From SAR116 cluster bacterium (GTDB lineage Bacteria; Pseudomonadota; Alphaproteobacteria; Puniceispirillales; Puniceispirillaceae): 32,366 nt of DNA. Shown here one piece after another: positions 7,771 to 16,248 of the stretch (position 1 is its first letter; every line of letters begins with the position of its first letter). The notes beneath the pieces are model-generated. The model ran no database searches. It saw only the letters and a program-made list of their open reading frames with translations, and had not been told where the DNA came from. The stretch covers positions 1-32,366 of the forward strand of contig SHBD01000020.1 of the NCBI GenBank assembly GCA_004212735.1, written 5' to 3'. The position numbers and the translations under genes were made by a program.

Positions 7771-8064
7771 TCATTGCAACCTTTCGGCCAATCCGGTCGG
7801 CTTGCCATCTATCGAGACCATGTTCTTTTTCTTTTGATAGGCATCGAGTCCCTCATCTGACATTTTTTCGAAGAACGGGACCAATTCCAGCTCCGCACGG
7901 TGACGAATCACCTTCATCTCGGGAACACTGGAACCACAAGATGTCTGCACCCGATCGATGGCCAGATCAAAAATCTGCCCTGCTGCTGGCAGGTCTGGAA
8001 AGCAGGGTTGTGCTTGCAGAAAAGCGATGTGTTTTCCTGACATGCTTTCGAATGCCTGTCCCAT
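7771..8064 (-). CDS. C-terminal piece of a PNPOx-like (pyridoxamine 5'-phosphate oxidase-related) protein
   Basis: The 97 residues match the C-terminal third of a flavin-reductase-fold family related to pyridoxamine phosphate oxidase. The marks are DRVQTSCGSSVPEM (about residues 37-50), EGLDAYQKKKN and VSIDGKPTG near the end. The FMN-binding beta-barrel that should precede these (another 100 or so residues) is absent, and the upstream sequence does not encode it in any frame I can see. However, ATG at 8064 has a good AGGAG site 9 nt upstream (complement of 8074-8078), so the short form may be translated. It is either a decayed gene with a new start or a stand-alone domain. It cannot be expected to bind FMN in the usual way. 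Confidence 0.6.
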   Translation of the reverse strand: MGQAFESMSGKHIAFLQAQPCFPDLPAAGQIFDLAIDRVQTSCGSSVPEMKVIRHRAELELVPFFEKMSDEGLDAYQKKKNMVSIDGKPTGLAERLQ

Positions 8065-8212
8065 AAAATCAGTCTCCTGTTTAAATTCGTGAATAGCTTT
8101 GGTGCACTTGGCAAGTGAGGCTAAATCTTTCGCGTAAAATTTTCGTTAATGACAGCTTCGCATGGCTGCATTTCCACTTGTCGCTATCAGCGTCCTGTGG
8201 TGAAGTCCGGCA

Positions 8213-9529
8213 ATGACCCTGCCCCCTCAACCAGCTTTTCACTCGCCTGCCTCAACCCGTGATTTTATTGCTGTCGAGTGGCGGTTTCTGCTGTTTGGCA
8301 TGGCAATGGCGTTCTGCTCATCGCTGGGCCAGACTTTTTTTATCTCCCTTTATTCAGGCCATATCCGCGCCGAGCTTGCGCTTAGCCATGGTGAGTTCGG
8401 CACCTATTATGCCATCGCCACAACCTGCAGCGCGATCAGCCTGTTGTGGGTCGGCAAGCTGGCCGACACGGTGCGGGTGGAAAAGCTGGCGTTATTGGTG
8501 CTCTCGTCTCTGTGCCTTTCGGCGATGCTGTTCAGCCAGGTTTTTTCCGTGGTGACACTGGTTCTTGGGATTTACATGCTGCGGCTATGTGGGCAGGGAA
8601 TGATGACGCATGTCTACTCAACAGCCATGGCAAGACGTTACATCGCGGCGCGTGGCCGTGCGTTGTCAATTGCCCAGATGGGGATCAGCTTCGCCGAATC
8701 CATCGGGCCGATCTCGGTTGTGGCGCTGCTGACGATCTTTGACTGGCGACAGATCTGGTTGTTCCTGCCGATTTGTCTGGCGTTGACACTCGGCCCCAAC
8801 ATCCGCTCTCTGACCCGGCGCACCCGCTATCAGGATGGCGGAGGATTGGAAGCGCTACAAGCCAAAAGCACCACGCCAAATGACGGGGCCGAAAAACAAG
8901 CCACGGCGGCGATCATCATGATCGATGGTGTGGCACATTGGCGACGGCGGGCAATGCTGCGTGATCGTCGGTTCTGGTTTGGCCTGCTGGGGCTTTTCAC
9001 GGTTCCGAATTTCAGCATTACCGGTTTGCTGTTCCACCAGATTCATCTGGCCGAATTGAAGGATGTCAGCATGGAAAGCTGGACAGCCAACTATGTACTT
9101 TATGCCGGGTTTGCGATCCTTGGCACGCTGTTATCAGGCCAGTTGGTTGACCGCTTCACCGCGCGCCGCGTTGCCGCACATACAATGTTGCCGACGGCAT
9201 TGGCCTGTGCCGCGCTGTGGTTCGGCAATTCCAGCCTTGGTGTGCCAATATTTTTCGCACTTTTTGGTCTGGCATCAGGGATGCCGTTCAGCGCATTGAC
9301 AGCGATTACGGCTGAGCTTTATGGCACCCGGTTTATTGGTGAAATCAAATCCGTCTTTCTGCCAGTAGGGGTCTTTGCCTCGGCCTTATCACCAATGATG
9401 ATGGGAGTGATGATTGACCTAGGTCATGGGTTGCCCACCCTGATGGGCCTCAATATCATTCTCGCAGTGATTGCGCAGATTTGCGCCATCCTGTTTCTGC
9501 GGCTTGCGGCGCCGCAGATCAGCCAGTAA
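8213..9529 (+). CDS. MFS transporter
   Basis: A 438-residue inner-membrane permease. Twelve hydrophobic segments are visible, split by a charged central loop (about residues 200-245). The loop between helices 2 and 3 carries a motif-A-like GKLADTVRVEKL (about 81-92), the MFS hallmark. The second half repeats it as SGQLVDRFTARRVA. The soluble N-terminus of about 20 residues precedes helix 1. The substrate is unknown; the general look is of the sugar/organic-acid/drug permease group. ATG at 8213 has only a weak ribosome site. It is transcribed toward the secreted-protein/ygfZ pair but separated by 84 bp. Confidence 0.88.
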   Translation: MTLPPQPAFHSPASTRDFIAVEWRFLLFGMAMAFCSSLGQTFFISLYSGHIRAELALSHGEFGTYYAIATTCSAISLLWVGKLADTVRVEKLALLVLSSLCLSAMLFSQVFSVVTLVLGIYMLRLCGQGMMTHVYSTAMARRYIAARGRALSIAQMGISFAESIGPISVVALLTIFDWRQIWLFLPICLALTLGPNIRSLTRRTRYQDGGGLEALQAKSTTPNDGAEKQATAAIIMIDGVAHWRRRAMLRDRRFWFGLLGLFTVPNFSITGLLFHQIHLAELKDVSMESWTANYVLYAGFAILGTLLSGQLVDRFTARRVAAHTMLPTALACAALWFGNSSLGVPIFFALFGLASGMPFSALTAITAELYGTRFIGEIKSVFLPVGVFASALSPMMMGVMIDLGHGLPTLMGLNIILAVIAQICAILFLRLAAPQISQ

Positions 9530-9613
9530 AGTTACTCCACAAAATGAAGTGCAGAGATAAGCATTCTGCAGGTTGAGGCCGCTCTCGCACTCAGGAGATG
9601 AAAGAGGCGTCAC

Positions 9614-10105
9614 ATGTTCCGCATATTTATCATCAGTCTTTGCGCCCTGCTTACCGTAGCCATTCCGTCGCAAGCCTCGCAATCCGGATCGCCGGAAACG
9701 GAAAAATGGGCGGGCACCTGGTTCACCTGCGAATTTGCAAAAAGCACCACGCCGCCGCATGATGGCTGTGAAATGTTTGACGATGAGGGCTTCCGATTTG
9801 ACGATGGCCGGCTAACATATATCAGGGTGATTGATTCTGAGGAGACCGAATGTCGAGGTGGCAAAGTCGGCCAGTGTTTTGCCCGTGATCAGGCAGCAAT
9901 CACCATCAAGACACAGGACCGCGGTGAACTTGATCTGGGGGATGAGTGGATCTCCGTCCGCTATTTTGGCTGCACACAAAAATTCAGCTTTGCCGACGGC
10001 GCCGAATTTCGTGAAATCATCCCGGCCAAGGATCGCTGTTTCTGGGCGCGCAAGCGGCATTTTTATATCGCCCGCTTTAATGGCAGCGTCCGGGTCCAGA
10101 AGTGA
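9614..10105 (+). CDS. secreted cysteine-rich hypothetical protein
   Basis: The 163 residues begin with a clear Sec signal peptide: MFRIF, a hydrophobic core IISLCALLTVA, and an A-x-A-like cleavage near SQASQ (about residue 22). The mature part has six cysteines (in CEFA, DGCEM, TECRG, GQCFA, FGCTQ, DRCFW), suggesting up to three disulfides in the periplasm. It is rich in Asp, Glu and aromatic residues. I recognise no family. A GAGG ribosome site lies 6 nt before the ATG. Its stop is 29 bp from the ygfZ start, so the two may be co-transcribed, although YgfZ is cytoplasmic. Confidence 0.75.
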   Translation: MFRIFIISLCALLTVAIPSQASQSGSPETEKWAGTWFTCEFAKSTTPPHDGCEMFDDEGFRFDDGRLTYIRVIDSEETECRGGKVGQCFARDQAAITIKTQDRGELDLGDEWISVRYFGCTQKFSFADGAEFREIIPAKDRCFWARKRHFYIARFNGSVRVQK

Positions 10106-10134
10106 TCGGCGTGAGGCACCAATGGGAGGCCACC

Positions 10135-11052
10135 ATGACTGAACCAACATCTGCTCTTTTCGCGCCACTGCCCGGCAGGGGTTTCATCAAGGTTGATGAT
10201 GAGGAAGCGGCGCAGTTCCTTCAGACCATTCTGACCGCCAACATCGACCAGATTTCAGCAGGCGGTTGCGCGCCGGGGGCACTGCTTACCCCTCAGGGCC
10301 GTATCCTCCATGACATGATGATCTACTATTGCTCTGCTGTCTCTGACGCAGGCAGCCATTTCATTATCGAGACTGATGGAGCGGGTCTTGCCGACCTGTT
10401 CACGCGTCTGCGCAGATATCGCCTGCGCCGCCCTGTCGGTCTTCGGGTGGTTGAGGATATGACCATCTGGCTGTGCTGGGGCGCACCGTTTGATGTCGAG
10501 GGGGTTTATCATGACCCACGTCATCAGAGCCTTGGTTATCGCTGGCTCGGCCAAGGTGATGAAATGCCTCCTTTTGCCACCATCGCCACTCGCGGTGAGA
10601 TCACACAATGGCAGGCATTACGCATCGCTGCCGGCGTACCTGAAGGGCCGATTGACCTCACTCCGGAACGCGCTCTGATGCTTGAGGCCGGTCTCGACAT
10701 GCTGGGCGCAGTTGATTTTGAAAAAGGGTGCTATATCGGTCAGGAAGTCACGGCCCGCACTCATTACCGCGGTCTTGTGAAACGCCGGCTTGTACCGCTT
10801 CGCCTGCCCGCTGGCGTGCCGCCCACACCCGGAACTGAAATTCTGTTGGGCGAGAAAGCTGTTGCAACAACCAAAACAGCCGCCAAGACCGAAGGGGGCA
10901 GCCTATGCCTGGCATTGATCAAGCTTTCTGATTTGCATCTTGTGTTAGATGGCGCGGCAAAACTGCAGATTGATGGCTCACCTGCAGATCTGGTTATCCC
11001 AGACTGGATGCAGCCGCTTCCCAACCCGGCGCGGACCGACAAGGCTGGCTAG
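10135..11052 (+). CDS. ygfZ: folate-binding YgfZ/IBA57-type Fe-S cluster protein
   Basis: The protein is related to the T-protein of glycine cleavage and uses a folate cofactor to help assemble or repair certain [4Fe-4S] enzymes such as MiaB and radical-SAM proteins. It has 305 residues. The diagnostic K-G-C-Y-x-G-Q-E motif is present (KGCYIGQE) with the essential cysteine at residue 199. An N-terminal barrel segment (GRGFIKVDDEEAAQFLQ) and LLTPQGRILHDM follow the family order. ATG at 10135 is chosen because GGGAGG lies 5 nt upstream; an in-frame GTG at 10102 lacks such a site. It is convergent with the DUF1192 gene, 10 bp apart. Confidence 0.92.
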   Translation: MTEPTSALFAPLPGRGFIKVDDEEAAQFLQTILTANIDQISAGGCAPGALLTPQGRILHDMMIYYCSAVSDAGSHFIIETDGAGLADLFTRLRRYRLRRPVGLRVVEDMTIWLCWGAPFDVEGVYHDPRHQSLGYRWLGQGDEMPPFATIATRGEITQWQALRIAAGVPEGPIDLTPERALMLEAGLDMLGAVDFEKGCYIGQEVTARTHYRGLVKRRLVPLRLPAGVPPTPGTEILLGEKAVATTKTAAKTEGGSLCLALIKLSDLHLVLDGAAKLQIDGSPADLVIPDWMQPLPNPARTDKAG

Positions 11053-11062
11053 AAAGCAGCAC

Positions 11063-11254
11063 TCAATCGTTATTGATACTGCCGAAAAGCGCTGCGGCTT
11101 CTGCAGTGACGCCGGCCTTGCTTGCAAGAATTTTCTCAACTTTGCTTATCTCAGCCTTCATGGTATCGATATAGGCTGCTAGGTCCTCACGGTTCCACCG
11201 CTCCATCTCCGGTCCAGATCCCGGCGGTTTCAGCGCCTCAAGTTCATCTTCCAT
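11063..11254 (-). CDS. DUF1192 family small protein
   Basis: A 63-residue soluble protein with a Pro-rich, acidic N-terminus and a helix pair (REDLAAYIDTMKAEISKVEKIL) like the coiled-coil core of DUF1192, which is widespread and uncharacterised in Alphaproteobacteria. AGGGAG lies 7 nt before ATG 11254. It is divergent from trcR, with 228 bp of shared upstream sequence, and convergent with ygfZ. Confidence 0.75.
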   Translation of the reverse strand: MEDELEALKPPGSGPEMERWNREDLAAYIDTMKAEISKVEKILASKAGVTAEAAALFGSINND

Positions 11255-11341
11255 CTGCTGGCTCCCTGCTTCACAAAAACGGCAATATCTCTTTGGCAGC
11301 TGCCATTATGCACATTTTTGACATCTCATAGCAAAGGGAGG

Positions 11342-11400
11342 CTTGGCAATCACTGTGTTTCAGGCGTATAAGAAATTAGTTCCCACTTCAATTTGCCAAG
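11342..11400. repeat. 8-bp inverted repeat upstream of trcR
   Basis: CTTGGCAA (11342-11349) and TTGCCAAG (11393-11400) are perfect inverted copies separated by 43 bp. They lie in the 228-bp divergent region between the DUF1192 gene and trcR. CACTT/AAGTG arms (11385-11402) overlap the right copy. They could be operator half-sites, but chance is possible. Confidence 0.3.
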
Positions 11401-11482
11401 TGAACACGCCCGACCGGTGCATTGCACAGGCTCAGCGCGCAACTGGTAGGATATTCGGTAAGACATCAAAGGTAGCATCATC

Positions 11483-12046
11483 ATGACACAGCTTCTCATG
11501 CCCAAAGCATCGGCCGTCTGGCTGATCGACAACACATCCCTGTCTTTTGACCAGATTGCCGACTTTTGTAGCCTCCACCCACTGGAAGTGCAGTCAATTG
11601 CCGATGGTGAGGCTGGCATAGGCATTCAGGGATATGACCCGGTGCAAAATGGTCAGCTGACACAGGGAGAGCTGGATCGTTGCCAGAATGATCCAACAGC
11701 GCGGCTGGTGCTTGCCGAGTCTGACCTGCCGACACCCAACAGGCGCACCAAGGGACCCCGCTACGTGCCAGTTGCAAGGCGTGGCGACAAACCTGATGGC
11801 ATTAACTGGCTACTCAAACATCACCCAGAACTCAAGGACTCACAAATTGTCAAGCTGATCGGAACGACCAAGGAAACCATTGGCAAGATCCGCGACCGTA
11901 CACATTGGAATATCGCCAACATCACTGCCAAACATCCGGCAATGCTGGGGCTGTGCACACAAGGTGATCTTGATGCCGCCATCGAAAAGGCCGGCGGAAC
12001 GACTCAGGTCGAGGAACAGGTCTCAAACCTCAGCGAGTTGCCATAA
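11483..12046 (+). CDS. trcR: TrcR-like cell cycle transcriptional regulator (DUF1013)
   Basis: A 187-residue protein of the DUF1013 family, confined to Alphaproteobacteria and annotated as the cell-cycle regulator TrcR. It has an N-terminal helix-turn-helix-like region (MPKASAVWLIDNTSLSFDQIADF to about residue 40). A conserved middle part follows, with YDPVQNGQLT and PRYVPVARR. A second helical part (INWLLKHHPELKDSQIVKLIGTT, then IGKIRDRTHWN) looks like another HTH. The family is usually single-copy and conserved. The start is ATG 11483 with AAAGG a little far upstream. The next gene, DUF465, starts 26 bp later, so they are probably one transcript. Confidence 0.88.
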   Translation: MTQLLMPKASAVWLIDNTSLSFDQIADFCSLHPLEVQSIADGEAGIGIQGYDPVQNGQLTQGELDRCQNDPTARLVLAESDLPTPNRRTKGPRYVPVARRGDKPDGINWLLKHHPELKDSQIVKLIGTTKETIGKIRDRTHWNIANITAKHPAMLGLCTQGDLDAAIEKAGGTTQVEEQVSNLSELP

Positions 12047-12072
12047 CCCAACCAGTAGTGCGGGAGGTCAGT

Positions 12073-12291
12073 GTGACAGTTCAAGATGAGATTGACGATC
12101 AGCAGATGATCATCAACAAATTGCGCCAGCTTGAGTCTGAACACCGTGACCTGGATGACGTGATCGAGCGTCTGGCTGATGACAAACCCTTTGACCAGTT
12201 AAAGCTACAAAGATTGAAAAAGCGAAAACTCATCCTCAAGGACGAAATGACATTGTTGCGCAGTCGCATTCTGCCGGACATCATTGCGTAG
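12073..12291 (+). CDS. DUF465/YdcH-like small coiled-coil protein
   Basis: A 72-residue, highly charged helical protein matching the DUF465 pattern: [18 protein letters not shown] in the first helix, then [15 protein letters not shown] in the second. This makes a helical hairpin. Function of the family is not established. GTG at 12073 is chosen because GGGAGG lies 5 nt before it. The upstream GTG at 12058 has none. It sits between trcR and purE in one direction, with a 47-bp gap to purE. Confidence 0.8.
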   Translation: MTVQDEIDDQQMIINKLRQLESEHRDLDDVIERLADDKPFDQLKLQRLKKRKLILKDEMTLLRSRILPDIIA

Positions 12292-12338
12292 CAGGCAAAC
12301 TCACGAATCTGTCGATAATTTCCAGCGAGTCTCTCATC

Positions 12339-12839
12339 ATGACCGGGCCCACAGACAAATCATCACGAAAAATCGCCATCTGTATGGGCAGCCAGTCCGA
12401 CTGGAAAACCATGCAGGAAGCAGCCGCCATTTTGGAGCAGTTTGACGCGCAGCATGAGGTGAAAATCATCTCGGCCCACAGAACCCCAAACCGGCTGACA
12501 AATTTTGCGGAGACCGCTCATGAAGAAGGGTTCGATGTCATCATAGCCGGTGCCGGTGGCGCCGCGCATCTGCCTGGCATGCTGGCAGCTCACACCCATC
12601 TACCGGTTCTTGGAGTGCCGATCGAGTCAGCGGCACTCAAAGGTATGGACTCTCTGCTGTCGATTGTTCAGATGCCGGCAGGTGTCCCGGTCGGCACACT
12701 TGCCATTGGTGTCCCGGGTGCAAAGAATGCGGCCCTTCTTGCACTGCAGATTTTGGCACTCACCGATCTGTCACTTGCTGAAAAGATGATCGACTGGCGG
12801 ACCAAGCAGAGCGCAGATGTTGCCGAGACACCTTCATGA
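12339..12839 (+). CDS. purE: N5-carboxyaminoimidazole ribonucleotide mutase PurE
   Basis: It converts N5-CAIR to CAIR in purine synthesis, working after PurK. It has 166 residues, a normal length for the bacterial class I enzyme. Motifs seen are GSQSDW at 17-22, SAHRTP at 45-50 with the catalytic His47, and the glycine-rich [20 protein letters not shown] follows near residue 120, as in other PurE proteins. The start is ATG 12339. Its stop overlaps the purK start by 4 bp (ATGA), a typical translational coupling of purEK. Confidence 0.97.
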   Translation: MTGPTDKSSRKIAICMGSQSDWKTMQEAAAILEQFDAQHEVKIISAHRTPNRLTNFAETAHEEGFDVIIAGAGGAAHLPGMLAAHTHLPVLGVPIESAALKGMDSLLSIVQMPAGVPVGTLAIGVPGAKNAALLALQILALTDLSLAEKMIDWRTKQSADVAETPS

Positions 12840-13912
12840 CCAGAACCAATCCCGCATCCGTGACAATCGGTATTCTCGGCAGTGGACAGTTGGGACGGAT
12901 GCTGGCAATTGCCGCCGCGCAGCTAGGGTTGCGCACGCATGTCTTTGCACCTGACGCCGATAACAGTCCGGCGGGTGATATCGCGCATCGCACAACGACG
13001 GCATCTTATGATGACACCGCTGCCCTTGCCACCTTCGCCGCAGATGTCGATGTGATCACCAGCGAGTTCGAGAATGTGCCGGCAACAATCATGGATTTGC
13101 TTGCCGATATCTGTCCGGTCAGCCCAGGGCGCATCGCCCTTCACACGGCGCAGCACCGCATTCGTGAAAAAACCCTAGCCAGGGAATTGGGGATAGCGAC
13201 ACCAAAATTCTGGCCAATTGCGAGCGCTAGCGATCTGAAGGCCGCAATGCGCGGGCATGGCCTTCCGGGTATTATGAAAACCTGCACATTAGGGTATGAT
13301 GGCAAGGGGCAGGTGAGAATCAAACCGGGTGACGATATGGACGCCGCCTTTGACAGTCTTGGCACAGATGACGCCATTCTCGAGGAGATGGTCGATTTTG
13401 CCGCCGAAGCAAGCTTTCTGTTAGCACGGAACGCCACAGGTGAGATCAGTCATTTTCCCGCCAGCCTGAACCACCATCGCAATGGCATTCTTGCACAATC
13501 AGCTGCGCCTGCGCCGCTGCATGACGACATTATTGCCGAGGGTATGAACGCGGTCGAGAAGATGGCCGAGGCGTTGGAATTGTTCGGCCTGCTGGCGCTG
13601 GAAGCTTTTGTCACCGTAGATGGCAAATTACTGTTTAACGAAATCGCCCCGCGTCCCCATAACTCTTTTCATTGGACAATCGAGGGCTGCGCGACAAGCC
13701 AGTTTGCCCAGCTTGCGCGCCTGTTAGCAGGAATGCCCTTCGGGGCCACCCATATTTACGGCAATTGGCAGATGGACAATCTACTGGGCGAGGATATGTG
13801 GAAGCTGCCAGAATTGTTCGCATCCGCCGGCACCCATGTCCATCTCTATGGCAAGGCTGATGCCAAGCCAGGGCGCAAAATGGGCCACACCAACCGCCTG
13901 CTTGGCAGCTAG
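12836..13912 (+). CDS. purK: N5-carboxyaminoimidazole ribonucleotide synthetase PurK
   Basis: It uses ATP and bicarbonate to carboxylate AIR to N5-CAIR, the substrate of PurE. The protein is 358 residues and ATP-grasp. The N-terminal Rossmann-like part has [12 protein letters not shown] (about 12-23). The carboxyphosphate/ATP part has [12 protein letters not shown] (about 148-159), and [17 protein letters not shown] (about 267-283) is the PurK signature. It overlaps purE by 4 bp and is convergent with metA, with only 18 bp between stops. Confidence 0.97.
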   Translation: MTRTNPASVTIGILGSGQLGRMLAIAAAQLGLRTHVFAPDADNSPAGDIAHRTTTASYDDTAALATFAADVDVITSEFENVPATIMDLLADICPVSPGRIALHTAQHRIREKTLARELGIATPKFWPIASASDLKAAMRGHGLPGIMKTCTLGYDGKGQVRIKPGDDMDAAFDSLGTDDAILEEMVDFAAEASFLLARNATGEISHFPASLNHHRNGILAQSAAPAPLHDDIIAEGMNAVEKMAEALELFGLLALEAFVTVDGKLLFNEIAPRPHNSFHWTIEGCATSQFAQLARLLAGMPFGATHIYGNWQMDNLLGEDMWKLPELFASAGTHVHLYGKADAKPGRKMGHTNRLLGS

Positions 13913-13930
13913 CCAGTCTATCCGGCACAT

Positions 13931-14860
13931 CTAATCGCCAGCAGCCAAGTCTCCGAGTTGAGACAAATCAAAGGGCGTTGCCTGATAAAGATCATTGATC
14001 CAGTTGCTGATCAGCAAAAAGGCAAAGGGGCGCCAGAAATTGACTGGTGGGTGGGACGGATCGTCATCAGGAAAATAACCAACAGGCAGCGCCGTGTTCA
14101 GACCCTCAGCCCGATCCCGGTGATATTCGTTGGCCAATGTTCCCGCATCATATTCGAGGTGGTTCAGAACAAAGAGATCGCCGCTTCGTGGATCGCGCAC
14201 CATGCCGACACCACAGCCGTCCCCCTCTGCCAGGACATCCAGCCCGGCAGCGACAACATCAGTCGCCCTCGTTTCGGTATAGCGAGAAATCGGCATCGGA
14301 AAGCTGTCGGTAAACCCGTGCATCAGCCGGCCTGAGACGTTCTGCAAACGATGCTGGTAAACCCCAAACAGTTTTTCCGGCATCTCAAATTTCGGCACGG
14401 CGAAGAAATGGCTGAGCAACGCTTGGGCTCCCCAGCATATGCCAAGCCGGCGGAAGCAATGCGTTCGCGACCATTCCATGATCTCAATCAGCTCCGGCCA
14501 GTAGCTGACATCCTCGAATGGCAGCGTTTCAATGGGAGCCCCAGTCACGATCAGCGCGTCGAAAAATTGATCCCGGACATCATCCAACTGCCGGTAGAAC
14601 CGGCGTAGATAACCGGGCTCGGTGTTACGCGGCGTATAGCTCGCCGTAGTCATCAATATCATCTCAACCTGCAACGGCGTATTTCCAAACAACCGCGCAA
14701 ACTGAATCTCTGTATCTCGTTTTTTCGGCATGAGGTTAAGCAGCAGCAGACGCAGCGGACGAATGTCCTGACTGACAGCCTGTTGCTGCGCCATGACATC
14801 AACCTGTTCGGCAAAAAGCTCGGTCAATGCGGGCAAATTGTCAGGAACTCTTATTGGCAT
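13931..14860 (-). CDS. metA: homoserine O-acyltransferase MetA, predicted acetyl-CoA specific
   Basis: It activates homoserine for methionine synthesis. It has 309 residues, the usual length, and belongs to the GATase-like MetA family. The catalytic Cys142 lies in GICWGAQA, and His234 and Glu236 lie in NHLEYD. Residue 111 is Glu (TGAPIETLPF). In this family Gly111 marks succinyl-CoA users such as E. coli, and Glu111 marks acetyl-CoA users. The predicted product is therefore O-acetylhomoserine despite the MetA fold. ATG at 14860 has a weak ribosome site. It is convergent with purK and lies downstream of coq9 on the same strand with a 124-bp gap that holds a palindrome. Confidence 0.95.
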   Translation of the reverse strand: MPIRVPDNLPALTELFAEQVDVMAQQQAVSQDIRPLRLLLLNLMPKKRDTEIQFARLFGNTPLQVEMILMTTASYTPRNTEPGYLRRFYRQLDDVRDQFFDALIVTGAPIETLPFEDVSYWPELIEIMEWSRTHCFRRLGICWGAQALLSHFFAVPKFEMPEKLFGVYQHRLQNVSGRLMHGFTDSFPMPISRYTETRATDVVAAGLDVLAEGDGCGVGMVRDPRSGDLFVLNHLEYDAGTLANEYHRDRAEGLNTALPVGYFPDDDPSHPPVNFWRPFAFLLISNWINDLYQATPFDLSQLGDLAAGD

Positions 14861-14914
14861 TAGTTTCTCACTTTGGGTGGCAAGGCACAGCCTGCCAGCC
14901 TGTTATCCAGACAG

Positions 14915-14926
14915 CGGTTATAACCG
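14915..14926. promoter_or_regulatory. 12-bp palindrome CGGTTATAACCG upstream of metA
   Basis: It is a perfect palindrome in the metA upstream gap, 55 bp before the start codon. It is a plausible site for a dimeric regulator. I do not recognise the consensus, and no SAM riboswitch pattern was found here. Confidence 0.35.
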
Positions 14927-14984
14927 ATTGGAGAAAATTTGCCAGCCGCTAGATGATCGGCAGTAAATGGAACGGAGGCGCCAA

Positions 14985-15686
14985 TCAGCGCCCAGCACGT
15001 GGTCCCACTCCGCCGACGATGCCCTCGGCCAGCTTCTGGCCAGCCGCAAAAATCGAACGGGCCGGTCCAGTCATCTGCGGGATGCGTGCGACATCCCTCA
15101 GTCGCCGATCCAGGAATGCCTCAGTCGCTGCCATGTCACTGCTGGTGTCAGCCATCCAGGCGAGCAGGGTGGCACTGTAGACAGCGGCAAGGGTTGCCCG
15201 CTTTGTGTAAAAGGAAAAATCGGTATCTTGTTGGCCGGCGGCGCGCCACATCGAATCAACCGTGCGGTAAAGCGTTCGTGCCGACTGCCCGGCATTGGTC
15301 GGCAGAGCCAACACGGTTAGGGCGCGACGAACTGCTTCCTTGTGCGCTGATGCCTGCTCTAGTCTGATCAACACCAGCGAGCGAATCATCAAATGCACCT
15401 TCTCAGGCTTGTCCTCAAATGCCTCGAAAGCAGAAACCATATCTGCATCGGCCATCGCTATATAGGCAACGATCGCATCAACGGGCCCAGCTGGAAAACA
15501 AGCACTGACGCGCTCCGGTTCGATGCCTGCATCAACGGCGCCAGCCGACAAAGCGTCGTTACTCCAGCCATCAAAGGGCACATGCATGAGTGCAGCCGAG
15601 ATGATCGCGGCCACTTCCTCCGACACTCCCTCACTGATGATGTCTTTACCGAGTATTGACTCTGTGACTTTTCGTCCGACCATCAT
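14985..15686 (-). CDS. coq9: COQ9 family ubiquinone biosynthesis protein
   Basis: A lipid-binding accessory protein thought to present the ubiquinone precursor to COQ7-type hydroxylases. It has 233 residues from ATG 15686 (second ATG at 15683). AGGGG lies 4-7 nt upstream, while a longer in-frame extension upstream of these ATGs has no ribosome site. It is all-helical, with a TetR-like N-terminal region (about 12-50) and the family segment around VHLMIRSLVLIRLEQ (about 95-110). The C-terminus carries WMADTSSDMAATEAFLDRRL, matching the family ending where a lipid-facing helix follows. It is divergently arranged with rpsU, the order from which this family was once named 'rpsU-divergently transcribed protein'. 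Confidence 0.9.
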   Translation of the reverse strand: MMVGRKVTESILGKDIISEGVSEEVAAIISAALMHVPFDGWSNDALSAGAVDAGIEPERVSACFPAGPVDAIVAYIAMADADMVSAFEAFEDKPEKVHLMIRSLVLIRLEQASAHKEAVRRALTVLALPTNAGQSARTLYRTVDSMWRAAGQQDTDFSFYTKRATLAAVYSATLLAWMADTSSDMAATEAFLDRRLRDVARIPQMTGPARSIFAAGQKLAEGIVGGVGPRAGR

Positions 15687-15890
15687 TGATCCCCTAGTGG
15701 TGCGCACACACAAAGTTATACAATCTGGCTCACAATACCACCCCGTGCGGCCTTTTGTCTTTTCGCGTTCTGGGGTTGATACCCATTTCATGGATCTGGC
15801 TTGGTGCTTTACATTCGATCACCGTCTGTGGTACCACTTCACTCCCGTCAAAACGGCTTAACAGCAATCTTTAGAAGGGATGTGAAAGAC

Positions 15891-16094
15891 GTGTACGTCA
15901 CCGTTAGAGACAACAATGTGGATCAGGCGCTGCGGGTTCTGAAAAAGAAACTCCAGCGCGAGGGCGTGTTCCGGGAAATGAAAAATCGCCGGGCCTATGA
16001 AAAGCCATCTGAGCGCCGCGCGCGCGAAGCTGCAGAATCTACCCGCAGAGTTCGTAAACTAATGCGCAAGCGCCTTGAGCGCGAGGGTTACTAG
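15891..16094 (+). CDS. rpsU: 30S ribosomal protein S21
   Basis: A small basic protein of the 30S subunit involved in initiation. It begins [18 protein letters not shown] and carries the invariant [21 protein letters not shown] basic C-terminal helix ending RKRLEREGY follows, as in alphaproteobacterial S21. GTG at 15891 is chosen from family alignment. An upstream in-frame GTG at 15882 would add three residues, and the ribosome site AAGGGA (15875-15880) is somewhat far from 15891, so the exact start is uncertain. It is single-gene, followed by a strong terminator. Confidence 0.95.
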   Translation: MYVTVRDNNVDQALRVLKKKLQREGVFREMKNRRAYEKPSERRAREAAESTRRVRKLMRKRLEREGY

Positions 16095-16129
16095 TAGTCG
16101 CTTAAAACCATATATCTATTTACATCATG

Positions 16130-16166
16130 AAAGCCGCCCTGACACTTCACGGCGGCTTTTGTTTTT
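16130..16166 (+). terminator. Rho-independent terminator of rpsU
   Basis: A perfect 9-bp stem AAAGCCGCC/GGCGGCTTT (16130-16138 with 16151-16159) with a 12-nt loop is followed by TTTTGTTTTT. It closes the rpsU transcript. Confidence 0.92.
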
Positions 16167-16223
16167 GTTCAGTTTGTTATGGGACAACGCTCACAAAGGA
16201 TGTCCAACAAGGATCCGTGATTT

Positions 16224-16248
16224 ACATTATTGATAAAAAATCAAATGT
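16224..16248. repeat. inverted repeat upstream of pntA
   Basis: ACAT-TA-TTGAT-AAAAA-ATCAA-ATGT pairs over 9 bp with a 2-nt bulge. The TTGAT/ATCAA core recalls an FNR-type site, but the spacer is 5 rather than 4. It lies about 140 bp before the pntA start. Confidence 0.35.

Noticed and set aside
8065-8212. Missing N-terminal PNPOx domain as a frameshifted part upstream of 8064
   Set aside because: Only 148 bp are available before the next gene and I see no matching barrel sequence, so a simple frameshift does not explain the truncation.
14861-14984. SAM-II riboswitch before metA
   Set aside because: The conserved SAM-II blocks are not visible on the minus strand; only a palindrome is.
16224-16248. 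FNR box
   Set aside because: Half-sites fit, but the spacer is 5 instead of 4, so it is listed only as an inverted repeat.
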